From NCBI GenBank assembly GCA_052108535.1, contig JBQDZM010000009.1:18811-82810 (forward strand): DNA of 64,000 nucleotides. The letters are read 5' to 3'. This stretch comes from Galactobacter sp052108535. Lineage in GTDB: Bacteria > Actinomycetota > Actinomycetes > Actinomycetales > Micrococcaceae. Positions 34,201 through 42,213 of this stretch are shown piece by piece. A program made the position numbers and the translations under genes. Position 1 is the first letter of the stretch; every line of letters starts with the position of its first letter. The notes under the pieces are model-generated. The model was not told the origin of the DNA. It made no database searches and saw only the letters and a program-made list of their open reading frames with translations.

Positions 34201-37115
34201 TAGGTGAACGTGTCTGTTCCCTCGGAGACGTCGTTGGGCACGTACACCATGCTGCGCGCGGAAACCTGCTGCAGGGTGCCGTTACGTGGTGCGGTGACCA
34301 CCGCTGACACGCCTACGGAATCACCGTCCGGGTCGGCGCCGTGCACTGGCACGGGGATGGTCACGGGCTGGCCAGCCCGGCTGCGTGCCGAGATCGACGG
34401 AGCCGAGGGCGCCCGGTTCTCTGCGGCGTCCAGCTCGGTGACGGTGACATCCACCTGGCCCACGGCCTCACGCCCATCCGGACCCAAGACCCGATACCGG
34501 GCTTGGAAGGTCCCGGGCTGATCGGGGGCCAAGAAGCGCAGCCGGTCCTTCGTGGTGACCATCAACCCGGCCTTGGGTTCTGCGACCAGGTTCTGGTCCA
34601 AGCGCAACGGTTTGCCGTCAGGGTGAGAATCGTTGCGCAGCACCGGGATGTCCACCACCTCGCCTGCACGCACCGTGGCTCGGTCGTCCTTCGCGACGGG
34701 CGCCTGCAGGGTGCTGGGTTCCGGGACCTGCACCAGAGTCAGTTGTCCTTGGGAGGTCGACGTGCCGTTGGAGACGGTCACGTTGAGTTGCAGGGGTTCC
34801 TCGAGTTCCTTCAGCAAGGTGACCCGAACGCGTTGACCGTCCACGATCTCCGTGTCGATACCATCCGCTCGGGTCGGCGCCGTTCCAAGCGTGGCACCAG
34901 TGGGAGGGTTCGTGACCGCGGTGACGGTCAGCACCCCACCGGCGGGGTCGTAGGCCCGGGAAAGGATGTCGGTCTCCATGGACTCCTTCATCCTGACGAA
35001 CGCGGTGGTGGGAGCTACCACTGGATCCGACGATTCCTCAGGTACCGGTTGCACCACCACACGGATGGTGCCGGTCGCGGAGTCGTGTCCGTCGGAGACC
35101 GCGTAGGTGACCTTGTACTCCCCGGGCTCGTTGGGCATCAACTTCACGGAACCATCCGCATACACCACCGAGGCGTCGAGGCCGCCGTCCTCCCCCTCTG
35201 CGACCTCTGCCCTGGTCAGTCGGAGATCGCCGTCCCCGCCGCGGGCCAGGTCCGTCGGGGTGGTCACCACTTCCGTCCCGATCCTGCCCACCAGGGTGGT
35301 GTTCTCGGTGATGATGGGCGCCCGCCCCTTGGCCGTCACCGTCACCTTGACGCTGCCATTGCCCGTGGCTTTCCCGTCAGAGACGCGCACGCGCACCGTG
35401 TCCAGTCCTGGCTCGCCGCCACCCTGGGTCAGGTCCAGCCGCCCGGTGGCCTCCGCACCCACGCGATTCGGGGCGTTCGCTGTGGCGGACTCCAGGTAAA
35501 TCGAATCCGATTCGGGATCCACCCAGTCCTCCAGCGCCTCCACGGACGCCTGGCCTCCCTGCGCCACGGTGGTCCGGGTGCTCCTGACCTGTTCCGGGGC
35601 GTTATTCACATCTTCACCGACCAGGCGCACGGACACGCGGGCGCTGTCCTGGCCACCGTTGCCGTCATCCACGGTGTAGGAGAAACTCACCGTGCCGGTC
35701 GCGTCGCTGCGCGGTGTGAATTGAAGTTTCTGGTTGTTCTCCACGATCTCGACCCGGCCCACCGTCGCCGGCGGCGGGGTCACCGACGTGATCGCCAACG
35801 GGTCGGCGTTGCGATCCGCGTCGTTCAACAGCACCGGCAGGACGTTGGCGCGGCCCGGGCGGGCACCAAATTCATCGTCCTTGGCCTCGGGCGGGCGTTG
35901 CGCCTTCACCGGCGTGGGCGGCACATCCACATCATCGTTGTGGTGCTGCACCGTGGTGGCGGTGTCGTCGAAATCGTCCCAGTTCGAGATCAGCGCGCCA
36001 CCGTGCTGAAGGGACCACGCCAAGCCATGCGCCGGATCGTCGGCCACCACAGCGTCCTGGTTCAGCCGCAGGGTGACCGGGGCGTCCCCCACCGCGGACG
36101 CCAGGCCGAAGGCCTCTGGGTCCCGTTCGTCGCAATACTGTTGCGCAGTGCCTTCCGCCCACGCACCGTACCAACACCCGTCCGCGCGCACGGGCGCCGC
36201 CGGCGCCGAGTCCATCCCGTCCACCGGGAGCTCCACCGAGGACTTACCGGTGCCCACCGTCACGAGCCCGCCGCTGTGCGCCAGCACCGCCTCATCCTGC
36301 GCCGCGGCGTCCTTGGCGTCCACCGGCTGAGCCAGACGCACAGAGGCCGGGTCATCCACGACACCGGCCAGGGACGTCGTCTCCCCGAACGCGTGGAGCT
36401 CGTTGGAACCGGGCGAATACACCACCGGTTCGTTCCCCACCAAAGTGATCTCGGCATCGGCAGGCTTCCCATCGAAGTCCACATCAACGACCTGCTGAGC
36501 CCGACCAGGAACCTTCAACGTGATGCGCGACGACGTCCGCGAGTACCCGGCCCACACGCCGTCCGGCCCCACGGCCACCACAGCGTCGGTTCCGACCTGC
36601 CCCTCCGGTTCCGCCCCGGGCGTGTACTGCGAAACGTCTTGCAGGCTACGAACCCACACCTCACCCTTGGCCGGATCCAGGATCCCCATCCGGGACCCAG
36701 CGGTGACCACCTCGGGTTCGCCCTCCGGAAGGTTGACGGTGCCCAGGGCGCTCGCCGTGGCGGGATCCACGACGGTCAGGGTGTTCTTCTCCGCGGAGTG
36801 CATCACCACGCTGCGGGCGTCCTGCGCGATGACGTCGCCGTCACCCTCCAGAGACACGGTGGTGTCCAGAGCGGAAATCTCCGTGTTGGCACGTCCCAAT
36901 TGCGACGTCGACGTGTTCGCGACCCAGACGGAGGCATCCGACAGATCCGGTGCAGTCCGGTCGAACCCGTTGGCGACGATCCCGATCCCGGCCACCAGGG
37001 CCACGGCCAGGGCCCCGACGCCTGCGCCGATCCACACCTTGCGCTCGCGCGGCCCCACAGCGCCCTTGCCCGCCCTTGTCCTCGGCGGGCGCGCGGCACT
37101 GCGCCTGCCCGTCAT
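31221..37115 (-). CDS. Giant membrane-anchored Ig/cadherin-like and FN3 repeat protein
   Basis: This 1,964-residue protein has a basic cytoplasmic N-terminus and one membrane helix (about 28-50). A repetitive beta-rich region (about 60-395) may be a propeller. Many Ig/cadherin-like modules follow. Four have a shared DD...G...NVLxND pattern, near residues 410, 808, 1003 and 1387. Two FN3-like domains lie at about 1485-1675, then a Cys-containing C-terminal domain. There is no LPXTG sorting signal, so the N-terminal helix is the only evident anchor and the C-terminus should be outside. The ATG overlaps the kinase stop (ATGA), tying it to the kinase/FHA genes. A role as an adhesin, wall-spanning strut or assembly scaffold is inferred from architecture only. 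Confidence 0.85.
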   Translation of the reverse strand: MTGRRSAARPPRTRAGKGAVGPRERKVWIGAGVGALAVALVAGIGIVANGFDRTAPDLSDASVWVANTSTSQLGRANTEISALDTTVSLEGDGDVIAQDARSVVMHSAEKNTLTVVDPATASALGTVNLPEGEPEVVTAGSRMGILDPAKGEVWVRSLQDVSQYTPGAEPEGQVGTDAVVAVGPDGVWAGYSRTSSRITLKVPGRAQQVVDVDFDGKPADAEITLVGNEPVVYSPGSNELHAFGETTSLAGVVDDPASVRLAQPVDAKDAAAQDEAVLAHSGGLVTVGTGKSSVELPVDGMDSAPAAPVRADGCWYGAWAEGTAQQYCDERDPEAFGLASAVGDAPVTLRLNQDAVVADDPAHGLAWSLQHGGALISNWDDFDDTATTVQHHNDDVDVPPTPVKAQRPPEAKDDEFGARPGRANVLPVLLNDADRNADPLAITSVTPPPATVGRVEIVENNQKLQFTPRSDATGTVSFSYTVDDGNGGQDSARVSVRLVGEDVNNAPEQVRSTRTTVAQGGQASVEALEDWVDPESDSIYLESATANAPNRVGAEATGRLDLTQGGGEPGLDTVRVRVSDGKATGNGSVKVTVTAKGRAPIITENTTLVGRIGTEVVTTPTDLARGGDGDLRLTRAEVAEGEDGGLDASVVYADGSVKLMPNEPGEYKVTYAVSDGHDSATGTIRVVVQPVPEESSDPVVAPTTAFVRMKESMETDILSRAYDPAGGVLTVTAVTNPPTGATLGTAPTRADGIDTEIVDGQRVRVTLLKELEEPLQLNVTVSNGTSTSQGQLTLVQVPEPSTLQAPVAKDDRATVRAGEVVDIPVLRNDSHPDGKPLRLDQNLVAEPKAGLMVTTKDRLRFLAPDQPGTFQARYRVLGPDGREAVGQVDVTVTELDAAENRAPSAPSISARSRAGQPVTIPVPVHGADPDGDSVGVSAVVTAPRNGTLQQVSARSMVYVPNDVSEGTDTFTYRLTDALGASSVGTIRVGVQGPDAPVPGPDAADDLVTTRPGSELNLDVLANDVDSYGKGLRITSATVPSGEAKAETDGKRVQVRAPDAAGSVSVLYTVEDARGAQSTAWLTLDINADAPAAAPEPEDQTLTLSQVDGRESVPVDVLSSTHLSEGDRSGLKVSLPEGWSDASVDAQGRVVVSMQAERSIIPFTVSRTDAEGAEATAFITVPGIDEAPPELRDDAPALKVTTGQDLDIDLSKQVIAAKGRSVGLVNTDSVLAMNGTAEPLDRRHLRFRSAEGYWGPAAVSVPITDGRTASVVILAITVQPEKNPAPVMRRANVSVESAESTRIDLRESTDVAGQGEGRFAGLTWSVNGGDAGVASAQVSGHTLVVTAAKGAKPGTSTQAQVTVTDAEGRTSAAAMEITVTSSTKPPPLAHDDEIVLRRGESKDVNVLANDDSPFPGRNLELIGVETATAVEGVQISKAGSKVRVGAAKDARTGTATAVYQVQDATGDATRRAEGLVRVVVQDVPGAPGAPSVTRYPEDAAVELSVSGAEPNGSAIQRYEYQVDGSEVGTCTGGPRACRVTGLSYGVDHSFRMRAVNGVGAGPWSRPSASVMMDRQPGAPTQPALKPSREDRSGTTLLASWKAPASAPWGSDVTGYTVKLIGPGLPDGGIVRQPSGTNVDITDSRIRAGQEYRLVVVAKNKRMTSETAAANATAVAAPRIDSAVAGLGADGETAEVEFKADGRGASTQAHIALKRSGDSAGSCSTDGFKSNVDGSTWKTALDPGKEPVFTVRVSNGLFCTKAVTEKVDTKVGAPGGTTWTKDEKQDETKHVRQPYYRIDAGNPSAKHFFVAFSNEAPDSSSGRWNSAPSGKDQAFGENDEAVTVWAMNCRTAKKSFCSPPKKLGTQTKRTVDLSLDVEVQGEQCIADGETEVRVSSAHGAQVRAGWSDSTKEEPSSFEDVKDGRIVVEAREPGEKVYLWTESSKHGFTVTRYDDRVTCEGPEPSDE

Positions 37116-38635
37116 GGCCGTGCCTCGTCGTCTCCAGTGCCCAACGGCTCGGACGAGTCGCCGCCCGTCGGCTCCGCCGTCTCGGCCGCAGCACCTGAGC
37201 GCGCGCAGACGGGACCCACGGGCTCCCCGACGTCGCCGTTGTGCAGCGCCTTCACGGTGAGGCAGACCCGTTGCCCGGACTCCGCCGTGTCCACACGGTA
37301 ACGGTTGACCGAGACCGTCTCTGCAGCCCTCCCCTGGACCTGCACCACGTAACCGTCCGTGGCACCACTACTGGGGGCAGCCCAGGTGAAGTTCACCGTT
37401 CCCTGCCCGGGATCGGCAACGAGTCCGGTGACCGCGCCGGGACCGGTGGCCCACGGCTTCCACCACAACACCATGGCGGCAGCCGCGAGGATCACCGCGG
37501 CGCCGGTCGCCAGCAGCCACCAGCGCCTGGCGCCGCCGTGGGTCACCTGGAGCGAACCGCGCACGCGAGTGGCGTCGTCGGCCCTTCCCGTGGTGTCCCC
37601 CGGTTGCGTCCCCGAGCGCCGCCTGCGGCGCTTGGTGCCCGACGTGGAGGAGGCACCGAGGGACTCCAACCGGCCGGTGGCCGTACCGGCCTCACCGTCC
37701 GGGCCCGCGGCCTCGGGGACCGGAGACGGATCCTGCCTGGCCAGTTCCAACGGGGTGGGGCGCAAACCCAGTTCCGACTCCGCCAACTGAAGCCGGTGCA
37801 GCACCTCCAACATGGTCCCGGGGCGATTGGCCGGAAGCGACTGCAGGCACTCAGTGATCAGTGCCTGTAAGGCGGGCGGCGCGTCGTCACGGTCAATCGG
37901 TAGCGGCTTGGCGCGACCCATGATCCGCCGGGCCAGGCTCATCCGGTCATTGGGGCCCTCCGGGGTCTCATACGGCGAGCGCCCGGTGAGCAGGGCGTAG
38001 AGCGTCGCTCCTAAGGAGTAGATCTCCGAGGCAACGGACCCGCTGCTCTGACCTTGCAAGGCCTCGGGAGGAGCCCACGGGATGGACAAGCCCACCTCAG
38101 ACGGGTCCTGCAGCTGCGTCACCGGGGCGTGATCCCCGGCCACTTGGAGCAGGGTCGAGGCGATCCCGAAGTCGGAGAGGACCGGGCGGCCGAACTCGGT
38201 GATGAGCACATTGGCCGGTTTCACGTCACGATGTAGCACTCCGGCAACATGGGCCGTGTGCAGAGCCGCGCCGACACCGAGCCCCACCGAGAGCACCTCT
38301 GGTACGGAGATGTGCTCCGACCGGAAACGCGTCCCGTAGCCGTCCGGGCAGTACTCGGTGACCAGGTACGGACGCCCGTCGGAAGAGATCCCTGCCTCAT
38401 ACATGGTGAGCACATTGGGGTGCCCCGCTAAGTGGGCCAGGGTGTTGGTCTCTTGCAGGAAGGCGGAGTGCAGGTCGCCAGGGACCGCATCCACGAGCAG
38501 GACCTTGACGGCGATCCGCCGCCGCGGCACGGACTGCTCGTAGAGGAAAACATCGGCGAATCCACCCGTTCCCAGCGGATGTACCAAGGTGTAGCCGGAG
38601 AGCACGGGTGCGGTGCCGGGCAGCCTACGCGCCAT
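37112..38635 (-). CDS. Ser/Thr kinase with extracellular FN3-like domain
   Basis: The protein has 507 residues. The Hanks kinase domain runs from about 10 to 290 with glycine loop LGTGGFADV, K44, E62, HRD with D137 and DFG with D155, so it should be active. A Ser/Thr/Arg-rich linker, one membrane helix (about 371-392) and one FN3-like domain (about 400-480) follow, in place of the PASTA repeats of PknB. The FN3 type matches domains in the coupled giant protein, suggesting outside contact between the two. The ATG at 38635 is chosen; a GTG three codons earlier is possible. It overlaps the upstream FHA gene by 11 bases. No PP2C phosphatase is present in the cluster. Confidence 0.88.
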   Translation of the reverse strand: MARRLPGTAPVLSGYTLVHPLGTGGFADVFLYEQSVPRRRIAVKVLLVDAVPGDLHSAFLQETNTLAHLAGHPNVLTMYEAGISSDGRPYLVTEYCPDGYGTRFRSEHISVPEVLSVGLGVGAALHTAHVAGVLHRDVKPANVLITEFGRPVLSDFGIASTLLQVAGDHAPVTQLQDPSEVGLSIPWAPPEALQGQSSGSVASEIYSLGATLYALLTGRSPYETPEGPNDRMSLARRIMGRAKPLPIDRDDAPPALQALITECLQSLPANRPGTMLEVLHRLQLAESELGLRPTPLELARQDPSPVPEAAGPDGEAGTATGRLESLGASSTSGTKRRRRRSGTQPGDTTGRADDATRVRGSLQVTHGGARRWWLLATGAAVILAAAAMVLWWKPWATGPGAVTGLVADPGQGTVNFTWAAPSSGATDGYVVQVQGRAAETVSVNRYRVDTAESGQRVCLTVKALHNGDVGEPVGPVCARSGAAAETAEPTGGDSSEPLGTGDDEARP

Positions 38636-39878
38636 GACCACCACGGCCGTTGTTCGTGGCGGTGTGGACCGCGCTGGAGGACAGGGCAGGCACGGTGAGG
38701 GTCACGCCGTCGCCCAGTTCCACGACGGTACCCGCGCTGACGGGAACCTCTTCCCCGTCACGCAGGCGGAAGGGAGCCTGCCCGGGCATCTTGATCCGGG
38801 TCCCGTTGGTGGACCAGAGATCGCAGACCAGCACCACGCCGGACTGCACGCGCAGACAGGCGTGGGAACGGGACACGGTGGGCCCGTGCACAGGGACCAA
38901 TCTGGCATCGCGGTAACGGACGCTGTCTCCGGCTGGCTCCGTGCCCACCACCATCGCCGCATCCAACGGGATCTCGGTTTCTCCGGCGCAATCCGCCACG
39001 CGCACCACCGGGGGCCGCTGTCCGGGGTGCTCGACGAGCGGTGCCGGGGCGGGCACCGGAAGTTGCCCTGGCAGCGTTGCCGCCACCATGGTGGAGCCCG
39101 GCGTGGGCGCCTGCATGGGCTGGGCGACGGCGAGCCTGCTCTGCTCGGGTCCGGTATCGGGAGCAGCGATGTCTGGCGACGTGGTGTCCGGCGCAGAAGC
39201 GTCTGGCGACGCGGCGACAGGGGAAATGGAGGCCGGAGAAGTGTCCGAGGGCGAATCGGGTGTCGGGAAGTCCAGACTCAAGGCAGAGCCGAGCACCGTG
39301 TGCTCCTCCGGAGTATCCGGTCCCGCTCCCGCTCGTTGCGCAAGCAGCCGGTGCAGATCGGACCCGGTGACCGTACGGTCGTCGCTGAAACCGAGCACGG
39401 TGTTCTCCACCTCGGCCTCCGCAGAGTCGCCCTCAACCCCTGCGGAGTCACCTTCGAAGGGTGTCCGTGAAGCCACTGACAGAGGCGCCGCCGGCCGGGG
39501 CACGGCCGCCTCCGTTCCAGAGCCGAGCTGGACGGCGGGCGTGGCCTGCACAGCGTGTGGGGCACCTTCCGGAACGGACGAAACCGTCCGGTCCTCCTGC
39601 TGCGCTGCGGCGTGCCGCGCGGAACGCGCTCTGCGCCCGGCGGGCGCCACAGCGGCGCGGTAGGCCAAAGCCACAACGTTGGGCACCACCACCTCCGGAT
39701 CCGTCCCCAGCACCAGGGTCTCGGTCCCGTCCTGGCTCAACAAGACCAACGCACCGTCGGGCGGCAGCGGGAAGACCCAGCCGCCGTCCAACGCCTGGAA
39801 AGGGGCCCCTGGCACAGCCAACGGCTGGGCACGGACCTGAACCGGTTCGTCCCAGGCTGCTTCACAGCGATTCAGCAC
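38625..39878 (-). CDS. FHA-domain protein of the kinase/giant-protein cluster
   Basis: The 417-residue protein has a conserved-looking N-terminal domain (about 1-90; FQALDGGWVFPLPPDGALVL). A long low-complexity Ala/Ser/Pro/Thr linker (about 95-290) and a C-terminal FHA domain (about 300-395) with VSRSHACLRV and LWSTNGTRI follow. FHA domains bind phosphothreonine peptides, so a likely ligand is the coupled kinase or its substrates. The Thr/Ser-rich linker offers many phosphorylation sites. The GTG at 39878 has GGGAGG about nine bases upstream. The kinase gene overlaps its end. Confidence 0.82.
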   Translation of the reverse strand: MLNRCEAAWDEPVQVRAQPLAVPGAPFQALDGGWVFPLPPDGALVLLSQDGTETLVLGTDPEVVVPNVVALAYRAAVAPAGRRARSARHAAAQQEDRTVSSVPEGAPHAVQATPAVQLGSGTEAAVPRPAAPLSVASRTPFEGDSAGVEGDSAEAEVENTVLGFSDDRTVTGSDLHRLLAQRAGAGPDTPEEHTVLGSALSLDFPTPDSPSDTSPASISPVAASPDASAPDTTSPDIAAPDTGPEQSRLAVAQPMQAPTPGSTMVAATLPGQLPVPAPAPLVEHPGQRPPVVRVADCAGETEIPLDAAMVVGTEPAGDSVRYRDARLVPVHGPTVSRSHACLRVQSGVVLVCDLWSTNGTRIKMPGQAPFRLRDGEEVPVSAGTVVELGDGVTLTVPALSSSAVHTATNNGRGGHGA

Positions 39879-39964
39879 TGCGGCCGCCTCCCCTCTGACT
39901 CTGGCTAATGAACGTCACTTGCTGATGAACGTGTTGACGATGTGGTTCCTCCCTCGAGGCGGGA

Positions 39965-41056
39965 TCAACCCAGCTCGATGGCCACCGGCACCTCTCCCAG
40001 CCAGACGGTGTCCCCGGGAACCACCCAGAACGGTTGACCGGCTTGGGCGTCGTAGAGCCGTCCTTCGTGTTCCACGCGCGTGCCGTTGCCGGATCCCGCG
40101 TCCTCGACGCTCACGCCCTCTGCCCGCAGCCGCATCCGCAGGTGGACGCGGGAGGAGGATTTGAGCGGGTCGATCACGGGCACGGAGATCAGGTTCTCCT
40201 CCGCTGCGATCAGTTGCGGCTTGCGGCCCAGGACGGCGTCAGAGGCGACCCGCACGCTGGAACCGTCCCCGAAGAGCAGGCGCACGGTGTAGCCCAGGTC
40301 AGGCTGGCCCGCGCTCCGCGCCGACGGTGCGGGGCTCGCGGCCGAGGGCACGGGGCTCTGCGCCGGTGCGGACGGGGTTTCCCCGTAGGGGTCGGTGCCG
40401 TGAGGGTAGCGGGCATACAGCTCCTGTCCCTGGGCGGCATCGTTGCGAGCGGCATCGTTGTGGGCTGCATCGTCCTGAGCGCTCTGGCCGCGGGGCGCGG
40501 AAGGTTCCGGCACGTGCGCGTGCAGCGCGGAGGCCGCCGACGGCGCCGCGGTCGCGGCACTCGGCGCCGAGGTGGCGCTGATATCAGGCAGCGGTGAAAG
40601 TGGCTGCGCCACGGCGGGTGCGTCGGCCAACTGCTCGGATCCCTGCACAGCGGCAAGCGGGACCGGTGCGGTGGGCGGCAGCTGATCGGTTTCGGCAGGG
40701 CGGACCGCGGTGTAACCGGGCGGCGGGACGGGGGATCCATAACCAACCGCGGCGGAGCTCGCGCTGGGCGCGGACCCGCTGGGACCATAGGGAGAACGGG
40801 AGGTCTCCAGGTCTGTGGGCGCCGGGGCCTCGGGTGCTGGTTCCGGCTCAGGCGCCTGAACCATGGGCACATCCTCGGCCGGATACAGTTCCCCGTCCGG
40901 GCCGGGAACCCACGGCGCAGCGGCCATGGTGGCACCGATCGCGGGTACGGGCTGTTCCGGTGGACTCTGGATCGCGGCCACCGGCGTGTGGCACTGCGAG
41001 CAGCTCTCGGCATTCGGTGGGAGGTCGGCCTCACACCGTTGGCACCGTTCAGGCAT
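39965..41056 (-). CDS. Zinc-ribbon and FHA-domain protein
   Basis: The product (363 residues) starts with a zinc ribbon, CQRCEADLPPNAESCSQC, whose two CxxC pairs are intact. A 220-residue Pro/Ala/Glu-rich disordered linker follows, then a C-terminal FHA-like domain (about 260-360) with LGRKP, SSRVHLRMRL and GSGNGTRVEHEG. The ATG at 41056 has GGGAG five bases upstream; the GTG two codons earlier is too close to that site. A TAGGAT promoter lies 45 bases before it, making this the first gene of the leftward cluster. It is probably a phosphothreonine-reading adaptor. Confidence 0.82.
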   Translation of the reverse strand: MPERCQRCEADLPPNAESCSQCHTPVAAIQSPPEQPVPAIGATMAAAPWVPGPDGELYPAEDVPMVQAPEPEPAPEAPAPTDLETSRSPYGPSGSAPSASSAAVGYGSPVPPPGYTAVRPAETDQLPPTAPVPLAAVQGSEQLADAPAVAQPLSPLPDISATSAPSAATAAPSAASALHAHVPEPSAPRGQSAQDDAAHNDAARNDAAQGQELYARYPHGTDPYGETPSAPAQSPVPSAASPAPSARSAGQPDLGYTVRLLFGDGSSVRVASDAVLGRKPQLIAAEENLISVPVIDPLKSSSRVHLRMRLRAEGVSVEDAGSGNGTRVEHEGRLYDAQAGQPFWVVPGDTVWLGEVPVAIELG

Positions 41057-41100
41057 CGTCACTCCCGTCGTGGGTCCCTGGACGTGGATTCATCCCATTC

Positions 41101-41128
41101 ATCCTAGACGCGGACGAACATTCGTCGA
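41101..41128 (-). promoter_or_regulatory. Promoter of the FHA/kinase/giant-protein cluster
   Basis: On the minus strand TCGACG (41123-41128) and TAGGAT (41101-41106) are 16 bases apart. The start site would fall near 41094, giving a leader of about 38 bases. Confidence 0.5.
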
Positions 41129-41185
41129 GACCATTTCGTGACCTGGTTTCCCCGATTCGACGTCAAGGGGCCGTAGTCCGGGCAT

Positions 41186-41207
41186 AAGTACACCGACTCG
41201 TGTACTT
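41186..41207. promoter_or_regulatory. 22-bp perfect inverted repeat over the EamA promoter
   Basis: AAGTACAC-N6-GTGTACTT has 8-bp perfect arms. The right arm covers most of the -10 box of the rightward gene, so a bound repressor would block it. Confidence 0.6.
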
Positions 41208-41208
41208 T
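41203..41208 (+). promoter_or_regulatory. -10 box of the EamA transporter gene (leaderless)
   Basis: TACTTT ends seven bases before the GTG at 41216, with a pyrimidine-rich stretch and no ribosome site between. Confidence 0.5.
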
Positions 41209-41215
41209 TTCTTCC

Positions 41216-42205
41216 GTGACCACACCAGCACGTGCCGCCTCGACTCCCGCACAGTCCCCTCCTGCAGCTCGGTCACGCCAAGCATCAGCCACCCGACGCA
41301 CAGCACCATCTGGACGTACAGCACCATCTGGACGCGCCTCCGGAATCCTCGCCATCACCACCACGGCGGTGTTGTGGGGCACTACCGGCACCGCAGCCAC
41401 CTTTGCTCCTGACGCCGGCCCGCTGGCCATCGGCTCGGCCGCCCTCGGAGTGGGTGGGCTGCTTCAGGCCGCTGTGGCCATTCGGCCGTTGTGGCGTCAG
41501 CGCTCCCTGCTGGCCAAGCACGGCTGGCTGCTGCTAATCGGTGGGCTGGCGGTGGTCGGTTACCCCCTGGCCTTCTATTCATCGATGCATCTGGCCGGAG
41601 TCGCGGTGGGTACTGCCGTGTCGTTGTCCTCCGCGCCACTGTTCTCCGGGCTGATGGAGTGGGTCGTGGATCGCCGGATTCCGAGCAGAACGTGGGCCAT
41701 GGCCGCCGGACTCGGGGTTATCGGCACGGCCCTCACCAGTGCGGCCCATGGCGGGAGCCAAGGTTCCGCAACGGTCTGGGGCGTACTGCTCGGGCTCGGA
41801 GCGGGGCTGACCTACGCGGTGTATTCGTGGGTGGTGCAACGGCTACTGTCCCAGGGCGTGGGGAGGGCTGCCGCGATGGGTGCCGTCTTTGGCCTTGGGG
41901 GCCTTGGGCTGCTGCCGGTGCTGCTGGTGACCGGAGGTCCGCTGCTGTCCAGCCCGTCCGCGTTTGCGGTGGCCGCCTACATGTCCTTGGTGCCGATGTT
42001 CGCCGGCTACCTGCTCTTTGGTTACGGACTCACGAGGGTTCCCGCCTCGACCGCCACCACCATCACCTTGTTGGAGCCGGCCGTTGCTGCGCTGCTGGCG
42101 GTGGCGGTCGTCGGGGAACGTCTCAACGCACTCGGCTGGATCGGCCTCGTGGTGCTGGGCTGCAGTCTGCTCGTCCTCGTCTCGCCGCTGCGGCGACGGC
42201 CCTGA
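41216..42205 (+). CDS. EamA/DMT-family transporter
   Basis: This 329-residue protein has a 40-residue Ala/Ser/Arg-rich N-terminal extension and then ten hydrophobic segments forming two EamA halves (ILAITTTAVLWGTTGTAATFA and VWGVLLGLGAGLTYAVYSWV start the halves; FGYGLTRVPASTATTITLLEPAVAALLA is the classic second-half motif). The family exports or imports amino acids and other metabolites. The GTG start follows a leaderless -10 box overlapped by a 22-bp operator-like dyad, so repression is likely. Its end is 8 bases from the convergent hydrolase gene. Confidence 0.88.
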   Translation: MTTPARAASTPAQSPPAARSRQASATRRTAPSGRTAPSGRASGILAITTTAVLWGTTGTAATFAPDAGPLAIGSAALGVGGLLQAAVAIRPLWRQRSLLAKHGWLLLIGGLAVVGYPLAFYSSMHLAGVAVGTAVSLSSAPLFSGLMEWVVDRRIPSRTWAMAAGLGVIGTALTSAAHGGSQGSATVWGVLLGLGAGLTYAVYSWVVQRLLSQGVGRAAAMGAVFGLGGLGLLPVLLVTGGPLLSSPSAFAVAAYMSLVPMFAGYLLFGYGLTRVPASTATTITLLEPAVAALLAVAVVGERLNALGWIGLVVLGCSLLVLVSPLRRRP

Positions 42206-42213
42206 CCAGCTGG

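Noticed and set aside
34341..37301. 986-codon plus-strand reading frame opposite the giant surface protein
   Set aside because: It is a GC-rich antisense shadow: the opposite strand has overlapping start/stop couplings, a membrane helix and clear repeat domains, while this frame is His/Arg/Gly-rich with no domain.
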